A DNA stretch of 64,000 nt. Origin: Solirubrobacter taibaiensis. GTDB taxonomy: Bacteria > Actinomycetota > Thermoleophilia > Solirubrobacterales > Solirubrobacteraceae. The DNA lies in the NCBI GenBank assembly GCA_027587225.1, contig JAPDDQ010000003.1, positions 1 to 64,000 of the forward strand. The letters are read 5' to 3'. Made by a program: the position numbers and the translations under genes. The notes under the pieces were generated by a model. That model made no database searches and was not told where the DNA came from. It saw only the letters and a list, made by a program, of their open reading frames with translations. This document shows positions 47,767 to 62,293 of the stretch, one piece after another (the first letter of the stretch is position 1; each line of letters opens with the position of its first letter).

Positions 47767-49850
47767 AACGCGTCATCCAAGCGCAAGCGGGCGATCTTCG
47801 CGATCTCGCCGAGCGCGGTCGCGATCTCCTGCTCGCGTGAGTTGCCCAAACGGGCGTCCGCGTTCTCCAGGATCGACTCCGGCGACGCGTGCTCGCGAAC
47901 GCAGACGACGAACGGAATCCCGAACTGCTCCCGGTACGCCGTGTTCGTCGCCATGAAGCGCTCGAACGCGGCCGGCGGGAGCCGATCGAGCCCGAGGCCG
48001 GCCTGCTCGGCCTGCGAATGCTCGGTCAGCACGCCGACCTTCTCGCCCAGGTCCGGATGCGCGCGGATCAAAGCGAGCCGCTCCTCCTCGGTGCCCGCGT
48101 ACATCGCGTCCTGCAGCGCGCCGGCGATGTCCGCGTCGGCCAGGCCCGGCCGGAACGCCCGCTCCGCCACCCACGGCGAGTGCTCGTACAGCGCGCCGAA
48201 GCGCGCGACGAACGCCTCCTGCTCGGTCAGCTCCAACCCCACCAGCGCGAAGGCGTCGACGTCCACCAACCCCTGATCCGTCAGCTTCAGCGACGGGATC
48301 ACCGACAGGGCCAGGAACGACAACGTCATGAACGGCGCGTCGATCTCCACGCCCATCCCGCGCAGCGTGTCCTGGAGCCCTTCCAGCCCGACCGCGACCT
48401 CCTCGACCGGCGCCTCTGACAGCAGCCCCGCGATCGGGAGTGCGAGCTCGCCGACGACGACCCCGTCACGCGCGATCACCAACCCACCGCCGAGCGCCTG
48501 CGCGCGGGCCGCGCACACCGCCATGTCGCCGTCATCCACGCCCACGACGACGAGGTTGTGCGCGTCGTGCGCGACGGTCGACGCGAACGCGCCAGAGTGC
48601 AGCTCGAAGCCGCGCACGAACCCGAGCCCCACGCGGCCCGTCGCGTGGTGGCGCTCGATCACGGCGATCTTGGCCAGATCGGCGTCGCCCACCCGCCCGA
48701 CGCCGGAACCCGTGATCAGCTGCCCGGGCTGGACCTCGATCACGCGCACCCAGTCCGCGCCGCCCACGTCGAAGGAGACCGGGACGGAGCGCATCGTGTC
48801 GCGCAGCGCCCCGGGCACGCCCGCGCCGTAGCTGGGCTCGCGCCCGTCCTTCAGGACCAAGGACGCGGAGAAGTCCACAAGGTCGTCGAGCAGGACGAGG
48901 TCGGCGACATAGCCGGGCGCCACGGCCCCGCGATCGAGCAGCCGGTGCGCCCGTGCCCCGTGCAACGACGCCATCACGAGTACGTCCTCGGCCGCGACGC
49001 CCTCGCTTACCGCGATCCGGCACATCTGGTCGATGTGCCCCTCGCGGTAGAGGAAGTCGGGCTCACGGTCGTCGGTGCAGAACGCGCAGTAGTCGGGCCC
49101 GTGCTCGCGCACCATGCGCAGCAGCGCGCGCAGGTTGCGCGCGTTGGAGGCCTCGCGGATGAGCACCCACATCCCGGCCCGCCGCTTCTCCAGCGCCTCG
49201 TCGGCCGTGAACGCCTCGTGGTCGGTCGTGATCCCCGCAGCGACGTAGGCGTTGAGGGCACGCCCGCGGACCCCGGGTGCGTGCCCGTCCCGGTGCGACG
49301 CGACCATCCGCGCCAGCACGTCGTCATCCCCGGCGATCACGCCCGGAAAGTTCATGAGCTCCGCCACGCCCAGCGCCCGCGGATGCTCGAGCACGCGCCG
49401 CATCTCGTCCGGCCCGAACGGCCCCCACGGCGACTCGAAGTGCGAGGCGGGCACGCACGACGGCGCCATCACGAACACGTCGAGCGGCAGTCCCTCGGTC
49501 GCGCTCAGGAGCCAGTCAACGCCCTCGACCCCGGCCACGTTGGCGATCTCGTGCGGGTCGCAGACCACCGCGGTCGTCCCGCGCGGCACGACGGCCCGCG
49601 CGAACTCCGTCGGGACGAGCTTCGCCGACTCCAGGTGCACGTGCGCGTCGATGAACCCGGGCACCAGGTAACGCCCGGCGGCGTCGATCCGCTCGCCGCC
49701 TTCATAGGTCCCGATCCCGGCGATCTTGCCGCCGTAGAGCGCCACGTCGCCGCTCAGCCACTCGCGCGTGAAGGCGGAGAACACCTGCGCGCCCGTGATG
49801 ACGGTGTCCGGTTCGGCGTCGCCCCGGGCGACCGCGATCAGTTCCTTCAC
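47763..49850 (-). CDS. Fusion of adenine deaminase and OHCU decarboxylase
   Basis: 695 residues. Residues 1 to about 538 are an Ade-type amidohydrolase: GRYLVPGFIDAHVHLES (metal His 70 and 72), CDPHEIANVAG, TTDHEAF, and a complete C-terminal domain (RHHATGRVGLGFVRGF ... MTLSFLALSVIPSLKLTD). Residues about 541-695 are a full OHCU decarboxylase: FGALYEHSPWVAERAF, AHPDLGEKVG, HSQAEQAGLGLDRLPP and FGIPFVVCVREH. The join (VDAFALVGLELTEQEAF) is nearly scarless. The first half converts adenine to hypoxanthine; the second makes (S)-allantoin from OHCU. It overlaps the molybdenum subunit gene upstream and uraH downstream by 4 bases each. Confidence 0.93.
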   Translation of the reverse strand: MKELIAVARGDAEPDTVITGAQVFSAFTREWLSGDVALYGGKIAGIGTYEGGERIDAAGRYLVPGFIDAHVHLESAKLVPTEFARAVVPRGTTAVVCDPHEIANVAGVEGVDWLLSATEGLPLDVFVMAPSCVPASHFESPWGPFGPDEMRRVLEHPRALGVAELMNFPGVIAGDDDVLARMVASHRDGHAPGVRGRALNAYVAAGITTDHEAFTADEALEKRRAGMWVLIREASNARNLRALLRMVREHGPDYCAFCTDDREPDFLYREGHIDQMCRIAVSEGVAAEDVLVMASLHGARAHRLLDRGAVAPGYVADLVLLDDLVDFSASLVLKDGREPSYGAGVPGALRDTMRSVPVSFDVGGADWVRVIEVQPGQLITGSGVGRVGDADLAKIAVIERHHATGRVGLGFVRGFELHSGAFASTVAHDAHNLVVVGVDDGDMAVCAARAQALGGGLVIARDGVVVGELALPIAGLLSEAPVEEVAVGLEGLQDTLRGMGVEIDAPFMTLSFLALSVIPSLKLTDQGLVDVDAFALVGLELTEQEAFVARFGALYEHSPWVAERAFRPGLADADIAGALQDAMYAGTEEERLALIRAHPDLGEKVGVLTEHSQAEQAGLGLDRLPPAAFERFMATNTAYREQFGIPFVVCVREHASPESILENADARLGNSREQEIATALGEIAKIARLRLDDAL

Positions 49851-52006
49851 AGGCCGATCATGTCATCGGGTCGCACCGGCACGCGTGGCAGCTCGGCCCC
49901 GGTCGCCGCCCGCAGCGCCGCCACCACCGCGGGGGTGGAGGAGATCGTCGGCGGCTCGCCGATCCCGCGCAGCCCGTACGGCGAGTCCGGGTCGCCGAGC
50001 TCGAGCACGTCCAGCTCCACCGGTGGCATGTCGAGGATCGTCGGGATCAGGTAGTCGGTGAAGGACGCGTTGCGCACCAGGCCGTCGACGACCTGGATCT
50101 CCTCCATCAGCGCCAGCCCCATGCCCTGCGCGATCCCGCCCTCGATCTGGCCCTCGACGGCCAGCGGGTTGAGCGCCTTGCCGACGTCCTGTGCCGTCGC
50201 GATCTCCACCACGCGCACCAGGCCGAGTTCGACGTCCACGTCCACGACCGCCCGGTGGGCGGCGAACGCGAACGTCACGTGCGCGTCGCCCTGGCCCTTG
50301 GCGTCGAGCTTCTGCGTGAGCCGGTGGTGGTACTCGCGGGTCGCCTCGATCTCGTCGCCGATCGCGCCGCGCGCCTCCCACTCCTCGCGCACCGCCATGC
50401 ACGCCGCCTGCACGGCGCCGCCCGTCATGTGCGTCTGGCGCGAGGCGGAAGACGACCCGGCGGAACCGACCTGCGTGTCCGCGGGCAGCACCAGCACGTT
50501 CTCGACGCCCAGCTCCGTGCGCGCGATCTGCGCCATCACGGTCACGAGCCCCTGGCCGACCTCGCACGCGGCAGTGTGAACCTCGACTAGAGGTTCACCG
50601 TGTGCCTCCGTCAGCCGCACGCGCGCGGTCGAGTAGTCGTCGAAGCCCTCGGAGAAGCCGACGTTCTTGAAGCCGATGGCGTACCCGACGCCGCGCACCA
50701 CACCCTCGCCGCGCGTGACGTTCGCGATCCCGCCCGGCAGGATGCCTTCGCCCTCGGGCAGCGGACGTTCCTTGACCAGCCGCAGCAGCTCATCGACCGG
50801 TGCCGGGCAGTTGATCGGCGCGCCGGTCGGCATCGACGAGCCGGTGGTCATCGCGTTCACCCGGCGCAGCTCCACCGGGTCCATGTCCAGCGCGGCGGCC
50901 AGCTTGTCCATCTGCGCCTCGTGCGCGAAGCACGTCTGCACGGCGCCGAACCCGCGCATCGCCCCGCAGGGCGGGTTGTCGGTGTAGACGACGTAGGAGT
51001 CGATCCGCGCGCTCGGGACGACATACGGCCCCAGCGCGAACGAGGCGGCGTTGGACACCACGGCGCCGGAGGAGGACGCGTACGCGCCGCCGTCCAGCAG
51101 GATGCGCGCACGGATGTACGCCAGCTTGCCGTCGCGCGTCGCGCCGTGCTCGTACCGCATCCGTGCGGGATGCCGGTGCACGTGACCGAAGAACGACTCC
51201 TCGCGCCCGTAGACCATCTTCACCGGCTTGCCGGTGTGCAGCGCGAGCAGGCACGCGTGCGCCTGCATCGAGACGTCCTCACGGCCACCGAACGCGCCAC
51301 CGACGCCGGCCAGCGTGAAGCGCACCTTCTCCACCGGCAGGTCCAGCGCCGCCGCGACCTGGTCGCGGTCCACGTGCAGCCATTGGGTGGCGATGAACAG
51401 CTCGACGCCGCCGTCCTCGCTCGGGATGGCGAGCCCGGACTCGGGCCCCAGGAAGGCCTGGTCCTGCATCCCCATCTCGTACTCGCCGCTCACCACCACG
51501 TCGGCTTCGCCGGGTTCGGCGCCGTGCTCGATGTAGACGTGGCGCAGGAGGTTCCCGCCCGGGTGCAGCGGCGGGGAATCGGGATTGAGCGCGAACTCGG
51601 GGTCCACGAGCGGCTCGAGCTCCTCGTAGGCCACCTCGATCTTCGACGCCGCGTAGCGCGCGGTCTCCGGATGGTCGGCCGCGACGACCGCGACCGGCTC
51701 GCCCTGGTAGCGGACCTCGTCGAACGCCAGCACCGGTTGGTCGTGGTGCTCGAGCCCGTACGTCTTGCGCCCCGGCACGTCCGTGTGCGTGAGCACGGCG
51801 AACACGCCCGGCACCGCCAGCGCCGCGGCGATCTCGATCCCGTGGATGCGCGCGCGGGGATGCGGCGAGCGCAGCGTCGCGCCCCACAGCATCCCGTCGG
51901 CCCACATGTCCGACGAGTACGCGAACTCGCCCTTGACCTTCGGGATGCCGTCGGGCCGGCGCACGGACACGCCGATCCCGTTCGCGACTTCCGTGATCGT
52001 GCTCAT
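49847..52006 (-). CDS. pucD: Xanthine dehydrogenase molybdopterin-binding subunit
   Basis: 719 residues of the XdhB/PucD class: VSVRRPDGIPKVKGEFAYSSD at the start, YQGEPVAVVAADHPETA, the AGVGGAFGGREDVSMQ cofactor loop, the AMRGFGAVQTCFAHEAQ loop with the substrate-binding Arg, GGIAQGMGLALMEE and the catalytic Glu in LRGIGEPPTISS. With the adjacent iron-sulfur and FAD subunits it forms a three-subunit enzyme oxidising hypoxanthine to xanthine and urate. The stop overlaps the start of the fusion gene; the deaminase gene ends inside its first codons. Confidence 0.93.
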   Translation of the reverse strand: MSTITEVANGIGVSVRRPDGIPKVKGEFAYSSDMWADGMLWGATLRSPHPRARIHGIEIAAALAVPGVFAVLTHTDVPGRKTYGLEHHDQPVLAFDEVRYQGEPVAVVAADHPETARYAASKIEVAYEELEPLVDPEFALNPDSPPLHPGGNLLRHVYIEHGAEPGEADVVVSGEYEMGMQDQAFLGPESGLAIPSEDGGVELFIATQWLHVDRDQVAAALDLPVEKVRFTLAGVGGAFGGREDVSMQAHACLLALHTGKPVKMVYGREESFFGHVHRHPARMRYEHGATRDGKLAYIRARILLDGGAYASSSGAVVSNAASFALGPYVVPSARIDSYVVYTDNPPCGAMRGFGAVQTCFAHEAQMDKLAAALDMDPVELRRVNAMTTGSSMPTGAPINCPAPVDELLRLVKERPLPEGEGILPGGIANVTRGEGVVRGVGYAIGFKNVGFSEGFDDYSTARVRLTEAHGEPLVEVHTAACEVGQGLVTVMAQIARTELGVENVLVLPADTQVGSAGSSSASRQTHMTGGAVQAACMAVREEWEARGAIGDEIEATREYHHRLTQKLDAKGQGDAHVTFAFAAHRAVVDVDVELGLVRVVEIATAQDVGKALNPLAVEGQIEGGIAQGMGLALMEEIQVVDGLVRNASFTDYLIPTILDMPPVELDVLELGDPDSPYGLRGIGEPPTISSTPAVVAALRAATGAELPRVPVRPDDMIGL

Positions 52007-53322
52007 CGCAGTGCCACCTCCGCCAACTCACGCGCGATCTCTTCGACGTCGCCCGACCACAGCTCGCTGTTGCCGACGACGAACTCGCCGTCGACCATGA
52101 CGCCTTCCGGCATCGGCCGCGGGCCGAGCACGAGTGCGGCGACGGGGTCGTCGATGCCCGCGTGATCGATCCCGTCGAGCCGCCACCACACCAGGTCGGC
52201 GAGCTTGCCCACCTCGAGCGTGCCCAGCTCGTCCTCGCGCCCGAGGCAGCGCGCCCCGTGCAGCGTGGCAAGCTCCAGCGCCTGGGCGCACGTCATCGCC
52301 GCCGGCCCGCCGCGCAGCCGGGCGGCCAGCAACGCCTGCCGCAACTCGCCGCCCAGCTCACCCGCCTCGTTCGACGCGGCACCGTCCACGCCCAGACCGA
52401 CCGGCGCGCCCGCCCGCACGAGCGGCATCACCGGCGCGATGCCCGCGCCGAGTCGCGCGTTGGACGACGGGCAGTGCGCGACGCCCGTCCGTGTCTCCCC
52501 GAAGCGCGCGATCTCGCGGTCGGAGAGGTGTACGCAGTGCGCGAGCCACACGTCGTCACCGAGCCACCCGAGGTCCTCGAGGTACTCCACGGGGCGCATC
52601 CCGAAGCGCTCGAGGCAGAACGCTTCCTCCTCGACCGTCTCGGCCATGTGCGTGTGCAGCCGCACGCCGCGTTCGCGGGCGAACACCGCCGTCTCACGCA
52701 TCAGCTCGCGCGTGACCGAGAACGGGGAACAGGGTGCGAGGGCGATCCGGCACATCGCGCCGGGTGACGGGTCGTGGAACTCGTCCAGCGCCGCGGTGTA
52801 GGCGGCGAAGATCGCGTCGCGGTCCTCGACCACGCTGTCGGGCGGGAGCCCACCCTGGGAGACGCCGAGGTCCATCGATCCACGGCAGGGGTGGAAGCGG
52901 ATGCCGAGCTCGCGCGCCACCTCGATCTCGACCCGCAGCAGGTCCTGGCCGGCGGGGAACACGTAGTGATGGTCGGAGGCGGTCGTGCAGCCCGAGCGCA
53001 GCAGCGCCGCGAGTCCGGCCCGCGCCGCCGCGCGCAGCACCCGCTCGTCGATCCGCGCCCACACGGGGTACAGCTCGACGAGCCACTCGAACAGCGTCGC
53101 CTGCTGCGCGAGTCCGCGCGTGGCCCACTGGTAGAGGTGGTGGTGGCAGTTGATCAGGCCGGGCGTGATCAGGCAGCCGCGCAGGACCGTGCGCTCACCT
53201 TCGCCGTCATAGCGGCCCGGACCGACCGCGACGATGCGGTTGTCCTCGACCACCACGTGCCCGTCGCGGTACACGTCGCCGGCGACCGTGGCGACCGCCG
53301 CGCCTTCGAGGATGAGCTTCAC
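52003..53322 (-). CDS. 8-oxoguanine / guanine deaminase-type amidohydrolase
   Basis: 439 residues from GTG at 53322. Metal-binding pattern of the ATZ/TRZ amidohydrolases: PGLINCHHHLYQWATRG, TASDHHYVFP, LHTHMAETVEEEAF (His and Glu), AHCVHLSDRE and the catalytic Asp in GLGVDGAASNE. The CTTASDHHYVFP segment and placement in a purine operon fit 8-oxoguanine deaminases, which also lie near guanine deaminase; the product would be urate or xanthine. The ATRG and SDHHYVFP features separate it from chlorohydrolases. It overlaps both neighbours by 4 bases. Substrate is inferred. Confidence 0.85.
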   Translation of the reverse strand: MKLILEGAAVATVAGDVYRDGHVVVEDNRIVAVGPGRYDGEGERTVLRGCLITPGLINCHHHLYQWATRGLAQQATLFEWLVELYPVWARIDERVLRAAARAGLAALLRSGCTTASDHHYVFPAGQDLLRVEIEVARELGIRFHPCRGSMDLGVSQGGLPPDSVVEDRDAIFAAYTAALDEFHDPSPGAMCRIALAPCSPFSVTRELMRETAVFARERGVRLHTHMAETVEEEAFCLERFGMRPVEYLEDLGWLGDDVWLAHCVHLSDREIARFGETRTGVAHCPSSNARLGAGIAPVMPLVRAGAPVGLGVDGAASNEAGELGGELRQALLAARLRGGPAAMTCAQALELATLHGARCLGREDELGTLEVGKLADLVWWRLDGIDHAGIDDPVAALVLGPRPMPEGVMVDGEFVVGNSELWSGDVEEIARELAEVALR

Positions 53323-53774
53323 GACGCCGCCAGCCGCACCGCGTCGAGGATCTTCTCGTAGCCCGTGCAGCGGCACAGGTTGCCGGCGAGCGCCTCGCGG
53401 ATCTCGGCGTCGTTCGGCGACGGGTTGCGCGCCAGCAGGTCGTGCGTCGCGACGATGAGGCCCGGCGTGCAGAAGCCGCACTGCACGGCGCCGGCCTCCA
53501 CGAACGCGGCCTGGATCGGGTGCAGCTCGTCCTCGCCGGCGAGGCCTTCGACGGTCACCACCGAGCGTCCTTCGACCTGTCCGGCCGCGACCAGGCACGA
53601 GCACACCAGCACGTCGTCCAAGTACACCGAGCAGGAGCCGCACTCACCCTGCTCGCACGCGTTCTTGGAGCCGGGAAGCTGCATCCGCTCGCGCAGCACG
53701 TAGAGCAGCGACTCGCCCTCCCACACGCCGTCGATCTCGCGCGTCTCACCGTTCACCGTGCACGTCAGCCTCAT
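53319..53774 (-). CDS. pucE: Xanthine dehydrogenase [2Fe-2S] subunit
   Basis: 151 residues. The plant-ferredoxin cluster is ACEQGECGSCSVYLDD with a fourth Cys in VCSCLV, and the second, alpha-helical cluster is QCGFCTPGLIV plus NLCRCTGYEKI. It passes electrons from the molybdenum subunit to FAD. The ATG at 53774 overlaps the stop of the FAD subunit gene, and its stop overlaps the deaminase start, so the genes are tightly coupled. Confidence 0.95.
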   Translation of the reverse strand: MRLTCTVNGETREIDGVWEGESLLYVLRERMQLPGSKNACEQGECGSCSVYLDDVLVCSCLVAAGQVEGRSVVTVEGLAGEDELHPIQAAFVEAGAVQCGFCTPGLIVATHDLLARNPSPNDAEIREALAGNLCRCTGYEKILDAVRLAAS

Positions 53775-54595
53775 CGCGCCTCCCACGCCCACGTCAGGGT
53801 CCGTCGCGCGAGCACGCTCAAGGCGTGCCGCCGGTAGGCCGCGGTTCCGCGCACGTCATCGATCGGCGAGGCAGCAGACGCGACAAGGTCGCCGAAGTGC
53901 GCCGCGTCGTCATCGGACAACCGGTCCAATCCGGCGGCGAACGCCTCGGCCTCGAGCGCGCGGATCGGCGTCGGGCCCGCCGACCCGATGCACGTCCCGA
54001 CGCGCCCGTCCGACACATCGACCGCGAACGAGCACACCGCGATCACCATCGCGTTGCGCGTCCCGACCTTCGCGAACTGCTGCGCCGCACCCGCGCGCTC
54101 GGGCACCCACACGCCGGCGATCAGCTCGTCGTCGGCGAGCACGTTGCGCTTGGGCCCCACGATGAAGTCGTCGATCGGCACCCTGCGCGTCCCCCGGGTT
54201 GAGGTCAACTCGACCGCTGCGCCCGCCGCGTACAGCGGCGGCAGCGCGTCGCCGGCCGGCGACGAGGATCCGAGATTCCCCCCGATCGTCCCGCGGTTGC
54301 GGATCTGCGGGGACCCGACGGTCCGCGACGCCATCGCCAGCCCGGGCAGCCGCTCGCCGAGCTCGCGGATGATCCGGGTGTAGCTCACCCCGGCGCCGAT
54401 CCGGACGCCGCCGTCCTCCGCGTCCCAGCGCGAAAGTTCCGGCACGTTCGTCAAGTCCAACAGGGCGGCGGGTCGCTTGCGCGCGAAGTTGAGCTCGACC
54501 ATCACGTCCGTGCCGCCCCAGATGGGCAGCGCGTCCGGGTGAGCGGCGCGGGCTTCCAGTGCCTCCCGCCAAGCGGGGGGTTGCAGGAACTCCAT
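53771..54595 (-). CDS. pucC: Xanthine dehydrogenase FAD-binding subunit
   Basis: 274 residues of the FAD_binding_5 type. IWGGTDVMVELNFARKRP is the first FAD loop, SRTVGSPQIRNRGTIGGNLGSSSPAGDALPP is the family's diphosphate/isoalloxazine signature, and the C-terminal CO_deh_flav_C domain (about 165-270) follows. First gene of the six-gene purine catabolism operon. Its start is 38 bases from the divergent carboxylase start, so the two transcripts share one short promoter region. Confidence 0.93.
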   Translation of the reverse strand: MEFLQPPAWREALEARAAHPDALPIWGGTDVMVELNFARKRPAALLDLTNVPELSRWDAEDGGVRIGAGVSYTRIIRELGERLPGLAMASRTVGSPQIRNRGTIGGNLGSSSPAGDALPPLYAAGAAVELTSTRGTRRVPIDDFIVGPKRNVLADDELIAGVWVPERAGAAQQFAKVGTRNAMVIAVCSFAVDVSDGRVGTCIGSAGPTPIRALEAEAFAAGLDRLSDDDAAHFGDLVASAASPIDDVRGTAAYRRHALSVLARRTLTWAWEAR

Positions 54596-54633
54596 TCACC
54601 ACAGATACACCCCCAACGCCTAACGTGCCAACC
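54596..54633. promoter_or_regulatory. Shared divergent promoter of purine operon and carboxylase
   Basis: Only 38 bases separate the two starts. On the plus strand TAACGT (54621-54626) fits a TANNNT -10 hexamer, 7 bases before the GTG at 54634. On the minus strand TATCTG (54607-54602) lies 6 bases before the pucC ATG. Neither start has a ribosome site, so both messages may be leaderless, with promoters reaching into the other gene. Inferred. Confidence 0.35.
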
Positions 54634-60185
<5,552 letters not shown>

Positions 60186-60189
<4 letters not shown>

Positions 60190-60911
60190 TCACCCGGAAG
60201 CTGCTCGAGCAGATCGTCGAGCAGCTTCCGCCCGGTCACCGGGAAGGCCTCGCGGTCGTCGGTGACCTGCCACAGGCCGTCGTCGCCGCCGTCGACCCAG
60301 GCGACCTGGCAGCTGCGGACCTCGTCCTCGGACTCGCCCTCGCGCCACACCGCGACGACGCGGCTCGAGGACACTACCTCGCCCACGACGCGCTGAAGGT
60401 CCTCGTCGAAGGTCTCGGGCGAGGTGCGGAAGGCCGCGCCGCGCGAGAGGGGGCGGTCGTACAGGCCGGTGAACTCGACGAGCCGCTCGAAGAGGTCCTC
60501 GGCCGGGAACAGCTCCAGCGTCCAGATTGCGTTCGCGTCCTCGCGCCGGCGCTGCTCGAGGGCGAGCTCCGGCCGCACGGCGAAGCGCGTCTGCCTGACC
60601 TCGCCATCGAACGCGTGCGTCACTTCCACCACCAGCGCGGGGGCGAGCGCGAGGGTCAGCATCACCGTCTCGGACGAGCGGAGCGACAGCTCGCCGTCAT
60701 CGTCGTAGGTGAGCGTCCCGCGGGCGACCAGGTCGCGGCGCGCGGTCTCCAGGGCGGCTTCGCGCGCGGCCTCGAGCGGGCTCGCGTCGACGCCCGGGAA
60801 CGTCTCGAGGTCGAAGCACTCGGCCAGGGCCACCAGCTCGTCGAGCGAGAAGTCGCGCTGCGTGACGAGCGGCAGCTCGTCGTCTAGTCCAGCGGGTTCA
60901 CCCAGCGCCAT
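60186..60911 (-). CDS. Acidic protein, possible EspG-like type VII secretion accessory
   Basis: About 241 residues, acidic, without signal or membrane segments. Its layout (FSLDELVALAECFDLETFPG at the N-terminus, alternating strands with ETVMLTLALAPALVVEV, then TLELFPAEDLFERLVEFTGL and a late QVAWVDGGDDGLWQV) is reminiscent of EspG-type chaperones that bind type VII substrates, but I cannot confirm the match. The context is supportive: it directly follows a WXG100-like gene and a candidate effector. Its ATG lies 28 bases inside the 3' end of the candidate effector gene. The stop overlaps the convergent carboxylase stop. Confidence 0.6.
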
Positions 60912-61975
60912 GCCTTGATCACCTGCTTCCCCTGCTTGTCCCACACGATCATCCCGACGTCGGCGCCTAGAGACACAAGCTGGATGCCTTCACCGACCGC
61001 GATGATGGTCCCACCGACGGCCATCGTCGGCACGCCGGCGACCGCCCCGATGCCGGTGGCGCTCATGGCGGCGCCGGCGCCGACGGTCCCCGCACCGACG
61101 GTCTGGGTGCCGACCCCGACGATGTTGACGCCGTCGTTGATCTTCTCGATCGTGTTCATGGTGCCCTTGTACTTCTGATGGCTCCAGGCCTTCTTGGCGT
61201 CGGCCGCGGCCCACGGGAGCGTCGCGGTGGAGACGATCGGGAGCTTGCGCGCGCCCTTGCTGGTCCTCTTCAGATCCTCGAGCGTGATCGGATCGGTCTT
61301 CTTCCAGGCCTTCTTCTGGTCCGCGATGTTGACCGGCACGTCGCGGCGCAGCTTGTTGAGCTTCGCGATCGTGTCCAGGAGCGGGTTGCCGCTGAGGCTC
61401 GAACTGAGTTTGAGGATCGACTCGAAGGCGGTGTTCTTGATCTTGCCGCCGGCCTTCGTGGCGGCCTCGAACGCTTGGTCCGCCAGTGCGGCCGTTTCCG
61501 TCCTGAGCCGCTTGTTGGCCTCGCGCACCTCGTTGCGAAGCTTTCTGATCTGCCTGGGGGTCGACTTCTTGTTGCGCAGACCCTGCTGGTAGGCCCGCTG
61601 CGCGTCCCCGGCGTGGGCCTTGAGCTTCGCGATCTGCTTCTTGTCGCGCGAGCTCGCCCACCGCTCGACCGCCAACCGCAGTCCGATCGCCCCACCATCG
61701 CGCAACAGGCGCTGGAAGCCCTGGTCCTGCATGGCGGCCCGCGCCCGACGGCGCAGGTCGTCCGCGATGTCCCGTTGCTGATCGGCGATGCCCCGGAGCT
61801 GGCCGGCGACGCCGCGTAGCTGCGCGGCGACGGTGGCCTGGTTGCCGGGCGGCAGCCCCGCGACGAGGCCAGGCGACTGGACCGCCTGCGCCGCGCGCTC
61901 GAGCTCGGCGGCCTTGCGGTCGAAGTCGCTCGCCACGCTCTGCATCTCGAGCGGGACGAGGACGATCTTGCTCAT
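60884..61975 (-). CDS. Candidate type VII secretion effector: WXG-like helical N-terminus, coiled coil, Gly-rich hydrophobic C-terminus
   Basis: 363 residues. Residues about 1-85 form an all-helical WXG100-like hairpin (MQSVASDFDRKAAELERAAQ ... LRGIADQQRDIADDLRRRA). About 110-240 is basic and helical (KKQIAKLKAHAGDAQRAY, IRKLRNEVREANKRLRTE). Residues about 283-346 are a Gly/Ala/Val-rich hydrophobic stretch (VGVGTQTVGAGTVGAGA, AMSATGIGAVAGVPTMAVGG) that could insert in membranes. No known toxin motif is visible and no obvious immunity gene exists, unless the downstream acidic protein serves as one. The ATG overlaps the stop of the WXG100-like gene. Confidence 0.7.
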   Translation of the reverse strand: MSKIVLVPLEMQSVASDFDRKAAELERAAQAVQSPGLVAGLPPGNQATVAAQLRGVAGQLRGIADQQRDIADDLRRRARAAMQDQGFQRLLRDGGAIGLRLAVERWASSRDKKQIAKLKAHAGDAQRAYQQGLRNKKSTPRQIRKLRNEVREANKRLRTETAALADQAFEAATKAGGKIKNTAFESILKLSSSLSGNPLLDTIAKLNKLRRDVPVNIADQKKAWKKTDPITLEDLKRTSKGARKLPIVSTATLPWAAADAKKAWSHQKYKGTMNTIEKINDGVNIVGVGTQTVGAGTVGAGAAMSATGIGAVAGVPTMAVGGTIIAVGEGIQLVSLGADVGMIVWDKQGKQVIKAWRWVNPLD

Positions 61976-62280
61976 ATGTGACCGCCCTTGAAGCGGTCCT
62001 TCGTCAGGCGCCGTTGCTCTTCTGCCTGGTCGGCTTTGGCCTCGTTGGCGATGCGGGTCATGTCCGTGGCGATCGAGGACAGGACGGTGGCGAGCCCCTT
62101 CGTCCGGTTGGACAGGACGTGGACCTGGCCACCGATCTCCGTGGCGGCCTTGCCCTCGAAGGTCATTGCGCCGAACCGGCGGCCGACCTGGCTTCCGAGG
62201 TCACCCACCGCTTGGGCGTGCTTGCGCAATTGCGCCGCGGCAGCGGCTGCCGCCGCAGGGTCGCCGAACTGTCCTGCCAT
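61972..62280 (-). CDS. WXG100-like (ESAT-6 family) protein
   Basis: 102 residues, the expected size, all-helical: QLRKHAQAVGDLGSQVGRRF, a turn MTFEGKAA, then SSIATDMTRIANEAKADQAEE. In the turn Phe-Glu-Gly replaces Trp-x-Gly, an accepted variant. The C-terminal half ends in charged residues. Such proteins are exported as dimers by type VII (ESX) systems, often paired with a larger helical partner encoded beside them, as here. No EccC or other machinery gene is in the window. Confidence 0.8.
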   Translation of the reverse strand: MAGQFGDPAAAAAAAAQLRKHAQAVGDLGSQVGRRFGAMTFEGKAATEIGGQVHVLSNRTKGLATVLSSIATDMTRIANEAKADQAEEQRRLTKDRFKGGHI

Positions 62281-62293
62281 CTTCCGGCGAAGC

